DNA from: Candidatus Poribacteria bacterium
Lineage (GTDB): Bacteria; Poribacteria; WGA-4E; WGA-3G
Direction of reading: 5' to 3'
NCBI GenBank assembly: GCA_022827885.1
Contig: JAJEIP010000066.1
Coordinates: 78,292 to 142,291 of the forward strand
DNA: 64,000 nucleotides
Shown here: positions 18,271 to 27,535 of the stretch, piece by piece
Layout of the letters: each line of letters opens with the position of its first letter
Numbering within the stretch: the first letter of the stretch is position 1
Position numbers and translations under genes: made by a program
Notes under the pieces: generated by a model
Databases searched by the model: none
Told to the model about the DNA's origin: nothing
The model's input: only the letters and a program-made list of their open reading frames with translations

Positions 18271-19364
18271 AATCTCTAAAAAAACGTATTGTTATTGGTG
18301 TTTCTGTTTTCATTTTCTCGCTTATGCAAATAGAATCCTTTGCGGGTGAGGAATGGCAACGGATAACGCAACTTCCCACGAAGAGATGGGAATTCTCGAC
18401 CGCAGTCGTGGCGGATAAGATTTATCTCATCGGTGGCAGTCTCTTTGAAAACCATGCCGGTCCGTTTGGACTTTCAACTGTGGAGGTCTATGACACGCAA
18501 ACCAACACCTGGCAAAGAGGTGCAGATATGCCAACGCCACGCACGAATGCAAAAGCGGCTGTCGTCAATGGCACGGTCTATGTTTTTGGGGGATATAATT
18601 CAAAAGACAAATTCCTTCAGAATTGGAAAATGGCGGATCACGTAGAGGCATACGATCCACGCACAGATACATGGACCCAGAAAAAAAAGATGCCGATTTC
18701 TCGCTTCTACTTCGGTCTGGCGGTGGTTGCTGGAAAAATCTATCTCATTGGGGGGACAACAGGTCTCGGTGAGGGACAGGAACAACGGATAGCCCGCGTT
18801 GACATTTATGATCCTGCCACGGATACATGGGCGAAGGGTCCTAAAATGCCGACCCGGCGCGATCCTGGGGGTGTAGCGGTTGTCAGTGATCGTATTTATG
18901 TCATTGGCGGAGAAGGATGGCCACTCCCTAAAGAATGGGGGGCAGGCGAGTTTCTGGGGAGTATCGAGGAATATGACCCGATAAACCGTCAATGGCGAAA
19001 GAAGAAGGATCTGTTAGAAGTCAAAAATTGGTTCTCGAGTGTTGTTGTTGGGAATGACATCTATCTGATTGGGGGTTACACACGCGAAGGCGGCTTTCGG
19101 GAAGTCGCAACTGTGAATGTGTATCATCCACGGACGGAGACGTGGCGCGAAATTTCAGCATTACCAAACCCACTTGGCACTTTTGATGCAGCGACGGTCA
19201 ACGGAAAGATTTATGTCTTGGGAAGTCTCGGGGCAGATGCGCGATTTTCTACAGATGTTCTCGTCTACGATGCCGGATTTCGTGCCGTCGAAGCAACAGG
19301 TAAAATGCTGACACGCTGGGGAAAACTCAAAGCAGAACCACAGAGACAACCTCAAAGAGACTGA
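18267..19364 (+). CDS. Secreted kelch-repeat beta-propeller protein (1)
   Basis: 365 residues. Signal peptide ~1-27 (IVIGVSVFIFSLMQIESFAG). Six kelch motifs follow, each with IYLIGG or VYVFGG, then a V-x-x-Y-D-x-x-T-x-T-W strand (STVEVYDTQTNTWQRG, ARVDIYDPATDTWAKG, ATVNVYHPRTETWREI). Kelch propellers bind proteins or sugars. It ends EATGKMLTRWGKLKAEPQ, the WG-LK motif of this locus. The start overlaps the stop of the LamG remnant, so it was once translationally coupled to LamG. It is probably transcribed from element A. Confidence 0.88.
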   Translation: MKSLKKRIVIGVSVFIFSLMQIESFAGEEWQRITQLPTKRWEFSTAVVADKIYLIGGSLFENHAGPFGLSTVEVYDTQTNTWQRGADMPTPRTNAKAAVVNGTVYVFGGYNSKDKFLQNWKMADHVEAYDPRTDTWTQKKKMPISRFYFGLAVVAGKIYLIGGTTGLGEGQEQRIARVDIYDPATDTWAKGPKMPTRRDPGGVAVVSDRIYVIGGEGWPLPKEWGAGEFLGSIEEYDPINRQWRKKKDLLEVKNWFSSVVVGNDIYLIGGYTREGGFREVATVNVYHPRTETWREISALPNPLGTFDAATVNGKIYVLGSLGADARFSTDVLVYDAGFRAVEATGKMLTRWGKLKAEPQRQPQRD

Positions 19365-19409
19365 TTGATGACCGGCGATTGCGCATAGTTAACTGCTAAT
19401 CGCTGTTCC
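19361..19409. repeat. Degenerate period-7 tract
   Basis: Seven heptamers in register after the kelch stop: CTGATTG, ATGACCG, GCGATTG, CGCATAG, TTAACTG, CTAATCG, CTGTTCC. Confidence 0.35.
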
Positions 19410-19415
19410 TTTTTT

Positions 19416-19471
19416 TGCATTTTTCTCAGATTATGCACAATTCAGATTCTAAAATTGTGTCTTTAAATAAT
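19416..19471 (+). promoter_or_regulatory. Conserved upstream element, copy B
   Basis: CAGATTATGCA (TGCA at 19434-19437), 19 nt, GTGTCTTTAA (from 19457), before the LamG gene. The leader continues ~70 bp with near identity to copy A, including the AAGGAGAT before the start. Confidence 0.7.
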
Positions 19472-19539
19472 AAAAGGGACTCTTTTTTGAACGCTCTTAG
19501 GTCGAACACACGTTTTTTAGACGAAAAAGGAGATAAAAA

Positions 19540-20409
19540 ATGATACACCGACACATCCTAACATGTCTCTTCGTGATCGCGTTAATTCCGCTAAGTGCAA
19601 AAGCATTTCCACCCGCTTCACCTGCCGGTGGAAACTATTTAGTCCTTGATGGGGTGGACGACTATGCCGTTTTGGACTTTAAAACCTACGGGGTCCTCCT
19701 GCCGAAAGGCACAGACGAGTTTACAGTTGAAGCGTGGATATACCCGACTACACCGCCTGCCGGGAATGTATATGCCATGATTCTCAGTCAACAGATGGAG
19801 ATACGCGTCATGAGCGATAATGGGCAACGGGAGAACGTCAAGGAACGTATTGATTGGGAGACAGGTGATTTATTTTTATTCGTTCGATGGCATATTACGG
19901 TTGGAGGAGGTCCCGCTACGCAAGGGCGCATAATAGCGCTTTCCCCGAATCAATGGAATCACATCGCATTTCAGTCAAAGGAGAAAGAAACAACAGTCAT
20001 TGTTAACGATGCCACAAGTATCTTACCGCGAAAAACAACGCTCGCACACGATCTCTTACACTTCCAGCACCCAAAAGATTTTACACTCGGAGGATTCGGA
20101 AAGAAAATTGAGATTCACGACAACTTCTTCCGGGGACCCTTTGCGGGATATATTGATGAGGTCCGCATCTCGACGGTGGCTCGCTACGATGTCGGCAAAA
20201 AAGGTTTCACGCCGCGTGATAAATTTAAAAAAGACCATGAGACACTCGCCTTGTGGCATTTTGATGAACCGGGCGGAACACGGATATTCTCAGATGCATC
20301 GGGGCACGCGCATCATCTCGTGGGTGAGGGTGGAGCGAGTACCGGCATCCCGCTCGCCGTCGAACCCCACGGAAAACTCGCAACAACATGGGGACGACTC
20401 AAGCAATGA
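19540..20409 (+). CDS. Secreted LamG/ConA-like jellyroll protein
   Basis: 289 residues. Signal peptide 1-22 (LTCLFVIALIPLSAKA). The body is a laminin-G/concanavalin-like domain: GGNYLVLDGVDDYAVLDF, DEFTVEAWIYPT, IALSPNQWNHIAFQSK, GPFAGYIDEVRIS and ETLALWHFDEPGG. These domains usually bind carbohydrate or act as structural modules in surface proteins. The tail GIPLAVEPHGKLATTWGRLK carries the shared C-terminal motif. AAGGAG lies 8 nt before the ATG. The stop overlaps an ATG that begins a short kelch remnant. Confidence 0.88.
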   Translation: MIHRHILTCLFVIALIPLSAKAFPPASPAGGNYLVLDGVDDYAVLDFKTYGVLLPKGTDEFTVEAWIYPTTPPAGNVYAMILSQQMEIRVMSDNGQRENVKERIDWETGDLFLFVRWHITVGGGPATQGRIIALSPNQWNHIAFQSKEKETTVIVNDATSILPRKTTLAHDLLHFQHPKDFTLGGFGKKIEIHDNFFRGPFAGYIDEVRISTVARYDVGKKGFTPRDKFKKDHETLALWHFDEPGGTRIFSDASGHAHHLVGEGGASTGIPLAVEPHGKLATTWGRLKQ

Positions 20410-20510
20410 AATCTGTAAAAACACGAATCGTTCATCGTCTTGAAAATACTTTCTCAACCGAGATGCTTTCGGAATCTGTGATGCCTGCGCTGAGGAGGTT
20501 TCATATGTAG
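20406..20510 (+). pseudogene. Remnant of a kelch gene 5' end
   Basis: Directly after the LamG gene, with the same ATGA overlap as upstream, is ATGAAATCTGTAAAAACACG. It encodes MKSVKTRIV, matching MKSLKKRIV of the kelch protein at 18267. After nine codons similarity is lost and the frame stops at 20510. It marks the deleted second copy of a LamG-kelch unit. Confidence 0.6.
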
Positions 20511-20549
20511 CATAAACTGTTAATTTGTGCTACGGTATCCCCAACTTTT

Positions 20550-20601
20550 TACATTTTTCTCAGATTATGCACACTTTCCACCCTAAAAATGTGTCTTTAA
20601 A
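20550..20601 (+). promoter_or_regulatory. Conserved upstream element, copy C
   Basis: CAGATTATGCA (TGCA at 20568-20571), 19 nt, GTGTCTTTAA (from 20591). It precedes the second kelch gene, and probably also serves the sigma-kelch gene 72 bp beyond that. Confidence 0.7.
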
Positions 20602-20670
20602 AACAACAAAAGGGGTTCGCTTTCGGAACGCTCTTATGTCAAACTCACGTTATAGACCCTTAAGGAGAAT

Positions 20671-21741
20671 ATGATGTTCGCAAAATACAGGTATTTGCCA
20701 TGGGTTTTTATCCTCTTATTTGTTGTTGTGTCTAACAGTTTTGCTGGGGGTTGGGAACAGGTAACCGAACTGCCAACATGGAGAATGGGGGATGCCGCTG
20801 CCGCTGTCAAGGGTAAAATTTATCTCATCGGTGGTTTCGACCGCCATGAAAATTTAGGCGGACGTGCCCGTGCGCTTTCGACAGTGGATGTCTACGACAC
20901 GCAGACGAACACATGGCACACCGCTGCAAATATGCCGACACCGCGGGTTGCATCCCAAACTGCAGTCTTTTCCAACGAAATCTACGTGTTTGGAGGCTAT
21001 GATCGACAGGGACCCCGGGGTGCATTCAGATACAAAAAGAACGTTGAGATGTATGATACTGCAACCGATACATGGGTCAAGAAACGGAATATGCCGACGC
21101 TTCGTGAGAATTTCACCACCGCGGTCGTTAATGGAAAGATATACGTCATCGGCGGACGTGTCCAGGACAAAAGACTGGGCGCAGGTGCGGCAACAGGTCT
21201 CGTTGAGGTCTACGATCCCTTAACCAATAGGTGGGAGAAGCGCGCCGATATGCCGACAGAACGAGGGGAGACCAGTGCTGTCGTTGTAGACGGTAAAATT
21301 TATGTTATTGGCGGTTATACGTGGCGGATGGTCCCCGGTCTTCGTGAACGTTTTGTGAGCAGTATTGAAGAATATAATCCGAAAACCGACAGGTGGCGTG
21401 AACTCCCTGACCTACCAATGTTCAAAGGTTGGTTTGCAACCGTTGCTGTTGATAATGAGATTTACACAATAGGGGGTATTGATCTGGACAACGGGCTTCA
21501 ACGCATCAGTGATGTTGATGTTTATAATCCGAGTGCCAACAAATGGCGGAAGATAGAGCCAATGACGATCCCCGCAACGACAACGGCAGTTGTTGTGAAG
21601 GGGACAATCTATACCTCAGGGGGTCTCGTAGGAGGCGGGAAATTTTCGCCAGTCGTTGAGGCGTTTGACACCGGTTTTCTGGCGGTTGACCCCAGAGATA
21701 AACTGCTAATGCACTGGGGAAAACTGAAGCGTGTTGATTAA
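20671..21741 (+). CDS. Secreted kelch-repeat beta-propeller protein (2)
   Basis: 356 residues, or 355 if the second ATG at 20674 is used; AAGGAG is better spaced for the latter. Signal peptide ~1-26 (VFILLFVVVSNSFAGG). Six kelch blades: KIYLIGGFDRH, STVDVYDTQTNTWHTA, EIYVFGGYD, GLVEVYDPLTNRWEKR, SSIEEYNPKTDRWREL, DVDVYNPSANKWRKI. The tail LAVDPRDKLLMHWGKLKRVD carries the shared C-terminal motif. It is a close paralogue of the kelch protein at 18267. The adjacent sigma-kelch gene has the same propeller without the tail. Confidence 0.88.
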   Translation: MMFAKYRYLPWVFILLFVVVSNSFAGGWEQVTELPTWRMGDAAAAVKGKIYLIGGFDRHENLGGRARALSTVDVYDTQTNTWHTAANMPTPRVASQTAVFSNEIYVFGGYDRQGPRGAFRYKKNVEMYDTATDTWVKKRNMPTLRENFTTAVVNGKIYVIGGRVQDKRLGAGAATGLVEVYDPLTNRWEKRADMPTERGETSAVVVDGKIYVIGGYTWRMVPGLRERFVSSIEEYNPKTDRWRELPDLPMFKGWFATVAVDNEIYTIGGIDLDNGLQRISDVDVYNPSANKWRKIEPMTIPATTTAVVVKGTIYTSGGLVGGGKFSPVVEAFDTGFLAVDPRDKLLMHWGKLKRVD

Positions 21742-21813
21742 AGTGTTTGTGGGATAGTTGACGATGGGAATGTCGGTAGAATCAAATCTGTTCATGCCCC
21801 TTGGAGGATCCTG

Positions 21814-23745
21814 ATGGTGGAAAACGATGTTCAACTGATTCGTAGAATTTTGTCAGGCGATGACGCTGCATTTAGCATCTTGGTCCAAAAGTACCAAAAG
21901 AGTGTCCATGCCCTTGTGTGGCGGAAAGTTAACGATTTTCACTACGCCGAGGAAATTACGCAAGATACCTTCCTCCAAGCATACAAAAAACTCTCGACCC
22001 TCAAAAACCCGAACCAATTTGCTGGGTGGCTCTATGTCATTGCGAATCGACGCTGTATTAATTGGCTCCAACGCCACAAACCCGCGATGCCATCGCTGGA
22101 GGACACGCCCATGGAAGAGATAGAGGAATCCGCTTATAACCAGTATGCCGCGGAACAGCGCGAAACCGAAGGTGCCAAGTATCGCCAAGAAATCGCCCAA
22201 AGACTCCTGTCCAAACTGCCCGAAAGTGAACGCACTGTCATGACGCTCTACTACCTCGGTGAAATGACAGCCAAGGAAATTAGCAAATTCTTAGGGGTCT
22301 CGGTAAATACCATTACCAGTCGATTGCGGCGGGCGCGAGAACGCTTGCAAAAGGATCAAGAACGCTTGGTTCAGGAAGTGCTCGGCGGTGTGCAGTTATC
22401 CAGCAACCTCACCGAGAACGTCATGCGGCAAATCGCCGACGTGAATCCGACACCGCCTCCGGTAGCGAAACCTCTGTTCCCGTGGAGTGCTTTTGGAATC
22501 GCGACCCTTCTGGTCGCCTTGCTGTTAGGCGCGACCGGTCAATACCTCGTCCGCTTTCAGAGACCCTATAGTTTCGAGGCGGTATCCGAACCCACCGTTG
22601 AAATTGTTGACACTTTTATCCTTCTCGATGTCGATTCAAAACCCGATGTCCGAAACCAGGTCGGACGTGCGACCTCCGTCGATAAAAACGTCGGGGCAGG
22701 ACGCCAGGCTGCCGAGACACCGGTGGTATCCGATACACAGGGAAATTCTCTCAGATTTTCCACAGCGCAGTGGACGCAAAAAGCGGACATGCCAACAGTC
22801 CGCTCTGACTTTTCTACCTGTGTTGTGGATGGAAAGATATTCGTGATAGGGGGCAGTCTACGGCTCAAGATGGACGAATACGGGGACCAGTCGATTTCAA
22901 CTGTAGAAATGTACGATCCTGAAACCGATACATGGGAAGGAAAGGCGAATATGCCGACGGTTCGGTCTAACGTATCGGTCTCAGTTGTGGATGGCAAAAT
23001 CTACGCTATTGGTGGATCAAAATTGAAGAAGTATCAGGTGCCTCGCGGTTTCGGGACCGAGAGTGAAGAACTTCCAACCGTAGAAATGTATGATCCGGGG
23101 ACGGACACATGGACCCAGAAAACGAACATGCCGACACCACGGAAGACCAAGACCTGCGTTGTCGACGGCAAAATCTATGCCATTGGTGGCTGGTCAACTG
23201 ATAGTGAACAGTCGCACTTAGAAACTGTGGAAGTCTATGATCCAGCCACAGACACGTGGGCAAAAGCCCAAAGTATGAACCATGCACGTTGTTCCGCAGC
23301 GATTAGTGTTGTGAACGGAGAAATCTATGCTGTCGGTGGGATAGGGTGGCCCCCGAATCGGGACCCGTCAGGTCGGTACCTTTCAAGTCTGTATCTTTCC
23401 AATGTTGAGGTGTTCAATCCCAAGACGAATCAATGGCGTGAAAAAACAGAGATGTCTGTCCCAAAAGCCGCTCACTCAACAAGTGTAATTGATGGTAAAA
23501 TCTATGTCATGGGGGGATACTTGCAGGAAGGTAGGAAATCTAAGCTCCTCTCAGTGATTGAGGTCTACGATCCCGTAACCGATCGTTGGACCCAAGAGTC
23601 GGACATGTTGATTGGAAAATCGGGACATGCCACTGAGGTGATAGATGGGCAAATCTATATTTTTGGGGGAGGACCGCCTACAAGTGTCCAAGTTTACGAT
23701 CCAAAAATAGTTTCCCGGCGTGTCAATTCAATCGAAAAGTTATGA
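21814..23745 (+). CDS. ECF sigma factor - TM - kelch propeller fusion
   Basis: 643 residues. Sigma region 2 at ~13-82 (HYAEEITQDTFLQAYKKLS, GWLYVIANRRCINW) and region 4 at ~125-178 (LPESERTVMTLYYLGEMT, GVSVNTITSRLRRARERL). A single membrane helix lies at ~222-242, followed by the linker QRPYSFEAVSEPTVEIVD found in all four fusions. Residues from ~315 form a six-bladed kelch propeller (IFVIGGSLR, STVEMYDPETDTWEGK, LETVEVYDPATDTW). Topology would put sigma inside and kelch outside. Domain order suggests that ligand binding outside controls the sigma part, as in the fused ECF sigma factors known from planctomycetes. The start has GGAGG at 6 nt. Confidence 0.88.
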   Translation: MVENDVQLIRRILSGDDAAFSILVQKYQKSVHALVWRKVNDFHYAEEITQDTFLQAYKKLSTLKNPNQFAGWLYVIANRRCINWLQRHKPAMPSLEDTPMEEIEESAYNQYAAEQRETEGAKYRQEIAQRLLSKLPESERTVMTLYYLGEMTAKEISKFLGVSVNTITSRLRRARERLQKDQERLVQEVLGGVQLSSNLTENVMRQIADVNPTPPPVAKPLFPWSAFGIATLLVALLLGATGQYLVRFQRPYSFEAVSEPTVEIVDTFILLDVDSKPDVRNQVGRATSVDKNVGAGRQAAETPVVSDTQGNSLRFSTAQWTQKADMPTVRSDFSTCVVDGKIFVIGGSLRLKMDEYGDQSISTVEMYDPETDTWEGKANMPTVRSNVSVSVVDGKIYAIGGSKLKKYQVPRGFGTESEELPTVEMYDPGTDTWTQKTNMPTPRKTKTCVVDGKIYAIGGWSTDSEQSHLETVEVYDPATDTWAKAQSMNHARCSAAISVVNGEIYAVGGIGWPPNRDPSGRYLSSLYLSNVEVFNPKTNQWREKTEMSVPKAAHSTSVIDGKIYVMGGYLQEGRKSKLLSVIEVYDPVTDRWTQESDMLIGKSGHATEVIDGQIYIFGGGPPTSVQVYDPKIVSRRVNSIEKL

Positions 23746-23807
23746 AAGCAGGTGCGAACCGCTTAAAAACGCGATGATTGGATTCCCATGACCGTTTTTT
23801 CTCACTC

Positions 23808-23960
23808 ACATCCGGTAGGTGCGGTTTGATGAAGTTTAATTATTTAAATCGGTAATTCTAATTCACCCGAGACCCGGTAGGTGCGGTTTCCAACCGCACC
23901 GGACTGCACCAATAAATTACCAAATTATTTTTTTACCTTCATTAACCGCACCGGTTTTAT
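23808..23960. repeat. REP-like hairpin repeats (GGTGCGGTT)
   Basis: A perfect hairpin GGTGCGGTT (23880-23888), TCC, AACCGCACC (23892-23900). Partial copies lie at 23812-23829 (CCGGTAGGTGCGGTTTGA) and 23943-23958 (TAACCGCACCGGTTTT). The region 23746-24169 has no gene; it holds these repeats and element D. Confidence 0.65.
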
Positions 23961-23966
23961 CCCCAC

Positions 23967-24020
23967 TTTTTTATTTTTTTAGATTATGCACCCTTTTCGT
24001 CCCTAAAGTGTGTCTTTAAT
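23967..24020 (+). promoter_or_regulatory. Conserved upstream element, copy D
   Basis: AGATTATGCA (TGCA at 23987-23990), 19 nt, GTGTCTTTAA (from 24010). It precedes the sigma-BNR gene by ~150 nt. Confidence 0.65.
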
Positions 24021-24169
24021 TATGGGGGAGTGTGATTACAACGACCTTTTAGATATAGGGACATGTTTGAATGAACAAAAATTTGAATGACTAAAAAGAA
24101 TCTATAGACTATAATATCTTTAAAACCTATTTCATGACCGGGTCTGTTCGCGTATCATGGAGGATTCTG

Positions 24170-27100
24170 ATGGTAGCAGATGACGTTCAACTGATTCGCA
24201 AAATTTTATCGGGCGACGATGACGCATTTGGTGTCTTGATCGAAAAATACCGAAAGGGGGTCCATGCCCTCGTCTGGCGGAAGATTGGCGATTTTCACTA
24301 CGCTGAGGAAATTACGCAAGACGTTTTTCTTCAGGTATATAACAAGCTTTCAACGCTCAAAAATCCCAGTCAGTTTTCAGGATGGCTCTATGTCATTGTG
24401 GATCGGTTCTGCATTAATTGGCTCCAAAGACACAAATCTACGGTACAATCACTGGAAGCAACGAGTATAAAAGAGATAGAGGAATTCTCGTATGCTTGTT
24501 ATGTATCCGAGCAACGCGAAACAGAATCACTTGAGCATCGGTATGCAATCGTCAGGAAGTTGCTGAAGAAGTTACCGGAGAGTGAACGCACAGTGGTGAC
24601 ACTCTATTATCTCGGCGATATGACGACAAAGGAGATTGGCAAATTCCTCGGTGTCTCCGTGAACACGATTAAGAGTCGGCTGCGTCGGGCGCGGAAACGC
24701 TTATTGGATAACCAGGAACTCTTGGTTCAAAAGGTGCTTGGCGGTGTCCATTTATCAGAAAACCTAACAAGCCATATCATGCGACAGGTCGCCGACATGA
24801 AACCGATACCACCCCCAGCTGCGAAGCCGCTGTTCCCATGGGTTGCTTTCGGTACCGCTACCCTTCTAATCGTCTTGCTGTTAGGCGCGAGTCAACCCTA
24901 CCTCACCAGTTTTCAACAACCCTATAGTTTCGAGGCAGAATCCGAGCCGACCATCGAAATCATTGATGTGCCTTTCACGCTTGAGAGTGATTCAAAACCG
25001 AGTATCCGGAATCAGGTTGGAAGTGCTGTATCCCCCGGTAAAAACAACAGGACCGGTTTACAGACTACTGAAACGCATTTGATGACCGCTACGGAAACGG
25101 ATATACCCGCTAAATTCCCTACAGCACAATGGACACAGGCACGGGGTCCCCGGGGAACCCCAATCTTTGACACCTTTGCTGCAGCTGACGGCACCCTCTA
25201 CATTGACACACAAACAGGTATCTACAAATTGACAGCCGACGCATCTACGTGGACGCGCCTCAACGCGGATTTCCCAACCCCCGGGGGTGATATGTCTATG
25301 ACAGAGCATAACGACACCCTCTATGTCGTTTCTGCTCATGAAATCTTCGCTTCAAGCGACGATGGTGAGACATGGGGTGCTTTCTGTCCTCGACCAGCGG
25401 GAGATCATCATGTTGGGCTGATCGTAACCGATGCACCGCAAATCACGCCTGCGCGGACAGGCATTGCAATGTATCTCGCGTTTCGAGATGAAGGTATTTT
25501 CCGATCTACGGATGCTGGCACACGATGGGATCCGTTTAACAAAGGGTTATCAGGTAGACGCATTCGCGCAATGGCGGAAATTGGAAACGCCGTATTTGCT
25601 GGCACGAACGAGGGACTCTACCGTCTCGGCGCAGATCGGTGGGAGCAGGTGCCCGTGGAAACCTTCAAAACGACCCGATCCTTTGAAACTGAGCCGTTTG
25701 CTGACGCAGACAGTGGGTTCTACCGTCTCAACGCAGAACGGTGGGAGCAGGTGCCGGTGCAATTCGCCAATGCTGTCCATTTCCTGAAGGTCTTTGAAAA
25801 CGATCTCTATGTTGGCATCGGTTCGGATCTGTCTATGTGGCACTCGCCTGAAACGAAGAGAGGGATAATCATAAATCCAAAAACACTCAGCGGAGCGATT
25901 TTCCACTCAGCCGACCTGGGTAAATCGTGGACGGAGATAACGCCTAAAAGTGAGCCTCTCTTTTTTACAGCAGGCAGGGAGATGGAGTTTTGGGCTGCTG
26001 GCGAGACACTCATCTTAAACGGGGCTGAGCAATTTCAGTCAACGGATGCCGGGAAAACTTGGACAAGACTTGATGTTAATACGCGTTCCTTAACAGGTCT
26101 TAATTCGCGACATATAGGCGTAAACGGAAGCACTTTTTATGCCGTTGGAACGAGTGGGATTTATCGGACAATGGATGCCGGTGAATCGTGGCACCCGTTT
26201 ATGGATGGGATCATAGGGACGAGAATAGGCAGTTTGGTGGCATTCAACAACCGACTCTATGCATATACCTACCGGGATATTGCCCAGTCAACCGATGCCG
26301 GTGAATCGTGGGAAAGCGTTCTGACGGATTCCAGATCAACAGCGGAAGAGCGGTCTCCCGTTGGTTTCTCTTCTAATTCAAACTTGGTCATTGCAGAGGG
26401 CGAACTTTATGCGATTGCGTCTGAAGAGGAGAATTTGCGGATTTACCACTTGTCTACGGATACCAATGTCTTCGCGCCAGTTCAAGGAATACCCGCTTTT
26501 CATGCGGAGATGCTGTCCGATGAATTGTGGAAGTCGATTACGGAAGCGGAATATATCTCTCTCTATAATCGCAGGGAAATGGATTCTCGATTGATAACTG
26601 CATTACGTAGTGAGGCAATCCGTGCGACAACGGGTGGATTTGCAATCAGTGATGGAACGTTCTACGTAGAATACCAGCGAGTGCTTTTCAAATGGAAAAC
26701 CGGCGATTCAGATTGGACGAATACCGGATTAATAGACCTAACCGAAAAGTCGTGGAGAGGTATACCGTGGAGAAAAGGATTCAGATTGGCAGCTGCGGGA
26801 GAGACCGTCTACGTCGGAAAACGAAATGGCACACTGTTTCAATCACTTGATGAGGGAGACAGTTGGAGAGATATTACACCGAACCTGCCACTCTACTTTA
26901 CCCAGTTCAAAGAGATCATCTTTGTCGGGTCAACGGTTTACGTCGCAACGGATGAAGGTGTCTTAACTTCACAGAACGGTCAACACTGGCGTGTGCTCAC
27001 CGATAGAATGGGAACGCGTCCCGTCATCGATAGATTCGCTGTCAATCATACCGACGTTTATGGTGCCGGCACTGCAGGGGTCTATCGCTTAGATGCGCAT

Positions 27101-27229
27101 AGCAAGTGGGAACAGATTTCTCCAAGCGTTCTCCGTAGAATTGACGCGCTGGTCGTCGGGAATAATAGACTTTACATTGATCTCGAGCAAGGTGGGATGT
27201 CTCATATCCCGCTTGAAAAACTACGATAG
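24170..27229 (+). CDS. ECF sigma factor - TM - BNR/Ycf48-like propeller fusion (1)
   Basis: 1019 residues from the ATG at 24170 (GGAGG at 6 nt; a GTG-rich extension upstream lacks support). The sigma regions 2 and 4 and the membrane helix (~222-242) align with the other fusions. The large outer part holds many Asp-box turns (S-x-D-x-G-x-[ST]-W): SSDDGETWGAF, STDAGTRWDPF, SADLGKSWTEI, STDAGKTWTRL, TMDAGESWHPF, SLDEGDSWRDI. Such BNR or photosystem-II-stability-like propellers bind proteins or glycans. Two adjacent blades (YRLGADRWEQVPVE and YRLNAERWEQVPVQ) look like a recent internal duplication. Confidence 0.88.
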   Translation: MVADDVQLIRKILSGDDDAFGVLIEKYRKGVHALVWRKIGDFHYAEEITQDVFLQVYNKLSTLKNPSQFSGWLYVIVDRFCINWLQRHKSTVQSLEATSIKEIEEFSYACYVSEQRETESLEHRYAIVRKLLKKLPESERTVVTLYYLGDMTTKEIGKFLGVSVNTIKSRLRRARKRLLDNQELLVQKVLGGVHLSENLTSHIMRQVADMKPIPPPAAKPLFPWVAFGTATLLIVLLLGASQPYLTSFQQPYSFEAESEPTIEIIDVPFTLESDSKPSIRNQVGSAVSPGKNNRTGLQTTETHLMTATETDIPAKFPTAQWTQARGPRGTPIFDTFAAADGTLYIDTQTGIYKLTADASTWTRLNADFPTPGGDMSMTEHNDTLYVVSAHEIFASSDDGETWGAFCPRPAGDHHVGLIVTDAPQITPARTGIAMYLAFRDEGIFRSTDAGTRWDPFNKGLSGRRIRAMAEIGNAVFAGTNEGLYRLGADRWEQVPVETFKTTRSFETEPFADADSGFYRLNAERWEQVPVQFANAVHFLKVFENDLYVGIGSDLSMWHSPETKRGIIINPKTLSGAIFHSADLGKSWTEITPKSEPLFFTAGREMEFWAAGETLILNGAEQFQSTDAGKTWTRLDVNTRSLTGLNSRHIGVNGSTFYAVGTSGIYRTMDAGESWHPFMDGIIGTRIGSLVAFNNRLYAYTYRDIAQSTDAGESWESVLTDSRSTAEERSPVGFSSNSNLVIAEGELYAIASEEENLRIYHLSTDTNVFAPVQGIPAFHAEMLSDELWKSITEAEYISLYNRREMDSRLITALRSEAIRATTGGFAISDGTFYVEYQRVLFKWKTGDSDWTNTGLIDLTEKSWRGIPWRKGFRLAAAGETVYVGKRNGTLFQSLDEGDSWRDITPNLPLYFTQFKEIIFVGSTVYVATDEGVLTSQNGQHWRVLTDRMGTRPVIDRFAVNHTDVYGAGTAGVYRLDAHSKWEQISPSVLRRIDALVVGNNRLYIDLEQGGMSHIPLEKLR

Positions 27230-27319
27230 GTTCAGTTTCCAAACCCCATTAAATATCTCCATCCCTATCAAAACCGCCTCGCCTTTTCTTTCTCACCCGA
27301 TGCACCACGCATCACCCTC

Positions 27320-27350
27320 TTCTGTGGAGGTATCTCCGAATCCTGGGGAA
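27320..27350. repeat. Copy of the 28-bp dispersed box
   Basis: TCTGTGGAGGTATCTCCGAA then TCCTGGGG, in the gap between the sigma-BNR gene and element E. Confidence 0.4.
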
Positions 27351-27362
27351 ACACTTTATTTT

Positions 27363-27412
27363 TTATATTTTTTCAGATTGTGCAAGTTTTCATTCCAAAA
27401 TTGTGTCTTAAG
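27363..27412 (+). promoter_or_regulatory. Conserved upstream element, copy E
   Basis: CAGATTGTGCA (TGCA at 27381-27384), 18 nt, GTGTCTTAAG (from 27403), before the first permease gene. It shares the 18-nt spacing and TTGTGTCTTAAG with copy F. Confidence 0.6.
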
Positions 27413-27535
27413 TAATTGAAGGGAATTGTGTTCCATATCCACTCCGGAACCTTCCAAAAACCGCTGTGTGTTATTGAACAGAGAATCGAACGGAAATTGC
27501 CACCGGATACCAATCAATTCATTGGAGACACTTTA

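Noticed and set aside
27416..27535. GTG/TTG-type start 40 codons upstream of the first permease
   Set aside because: The extra codons overlap the leader element and have no counterpart in the paralogue, which begins MLITLIQKE.
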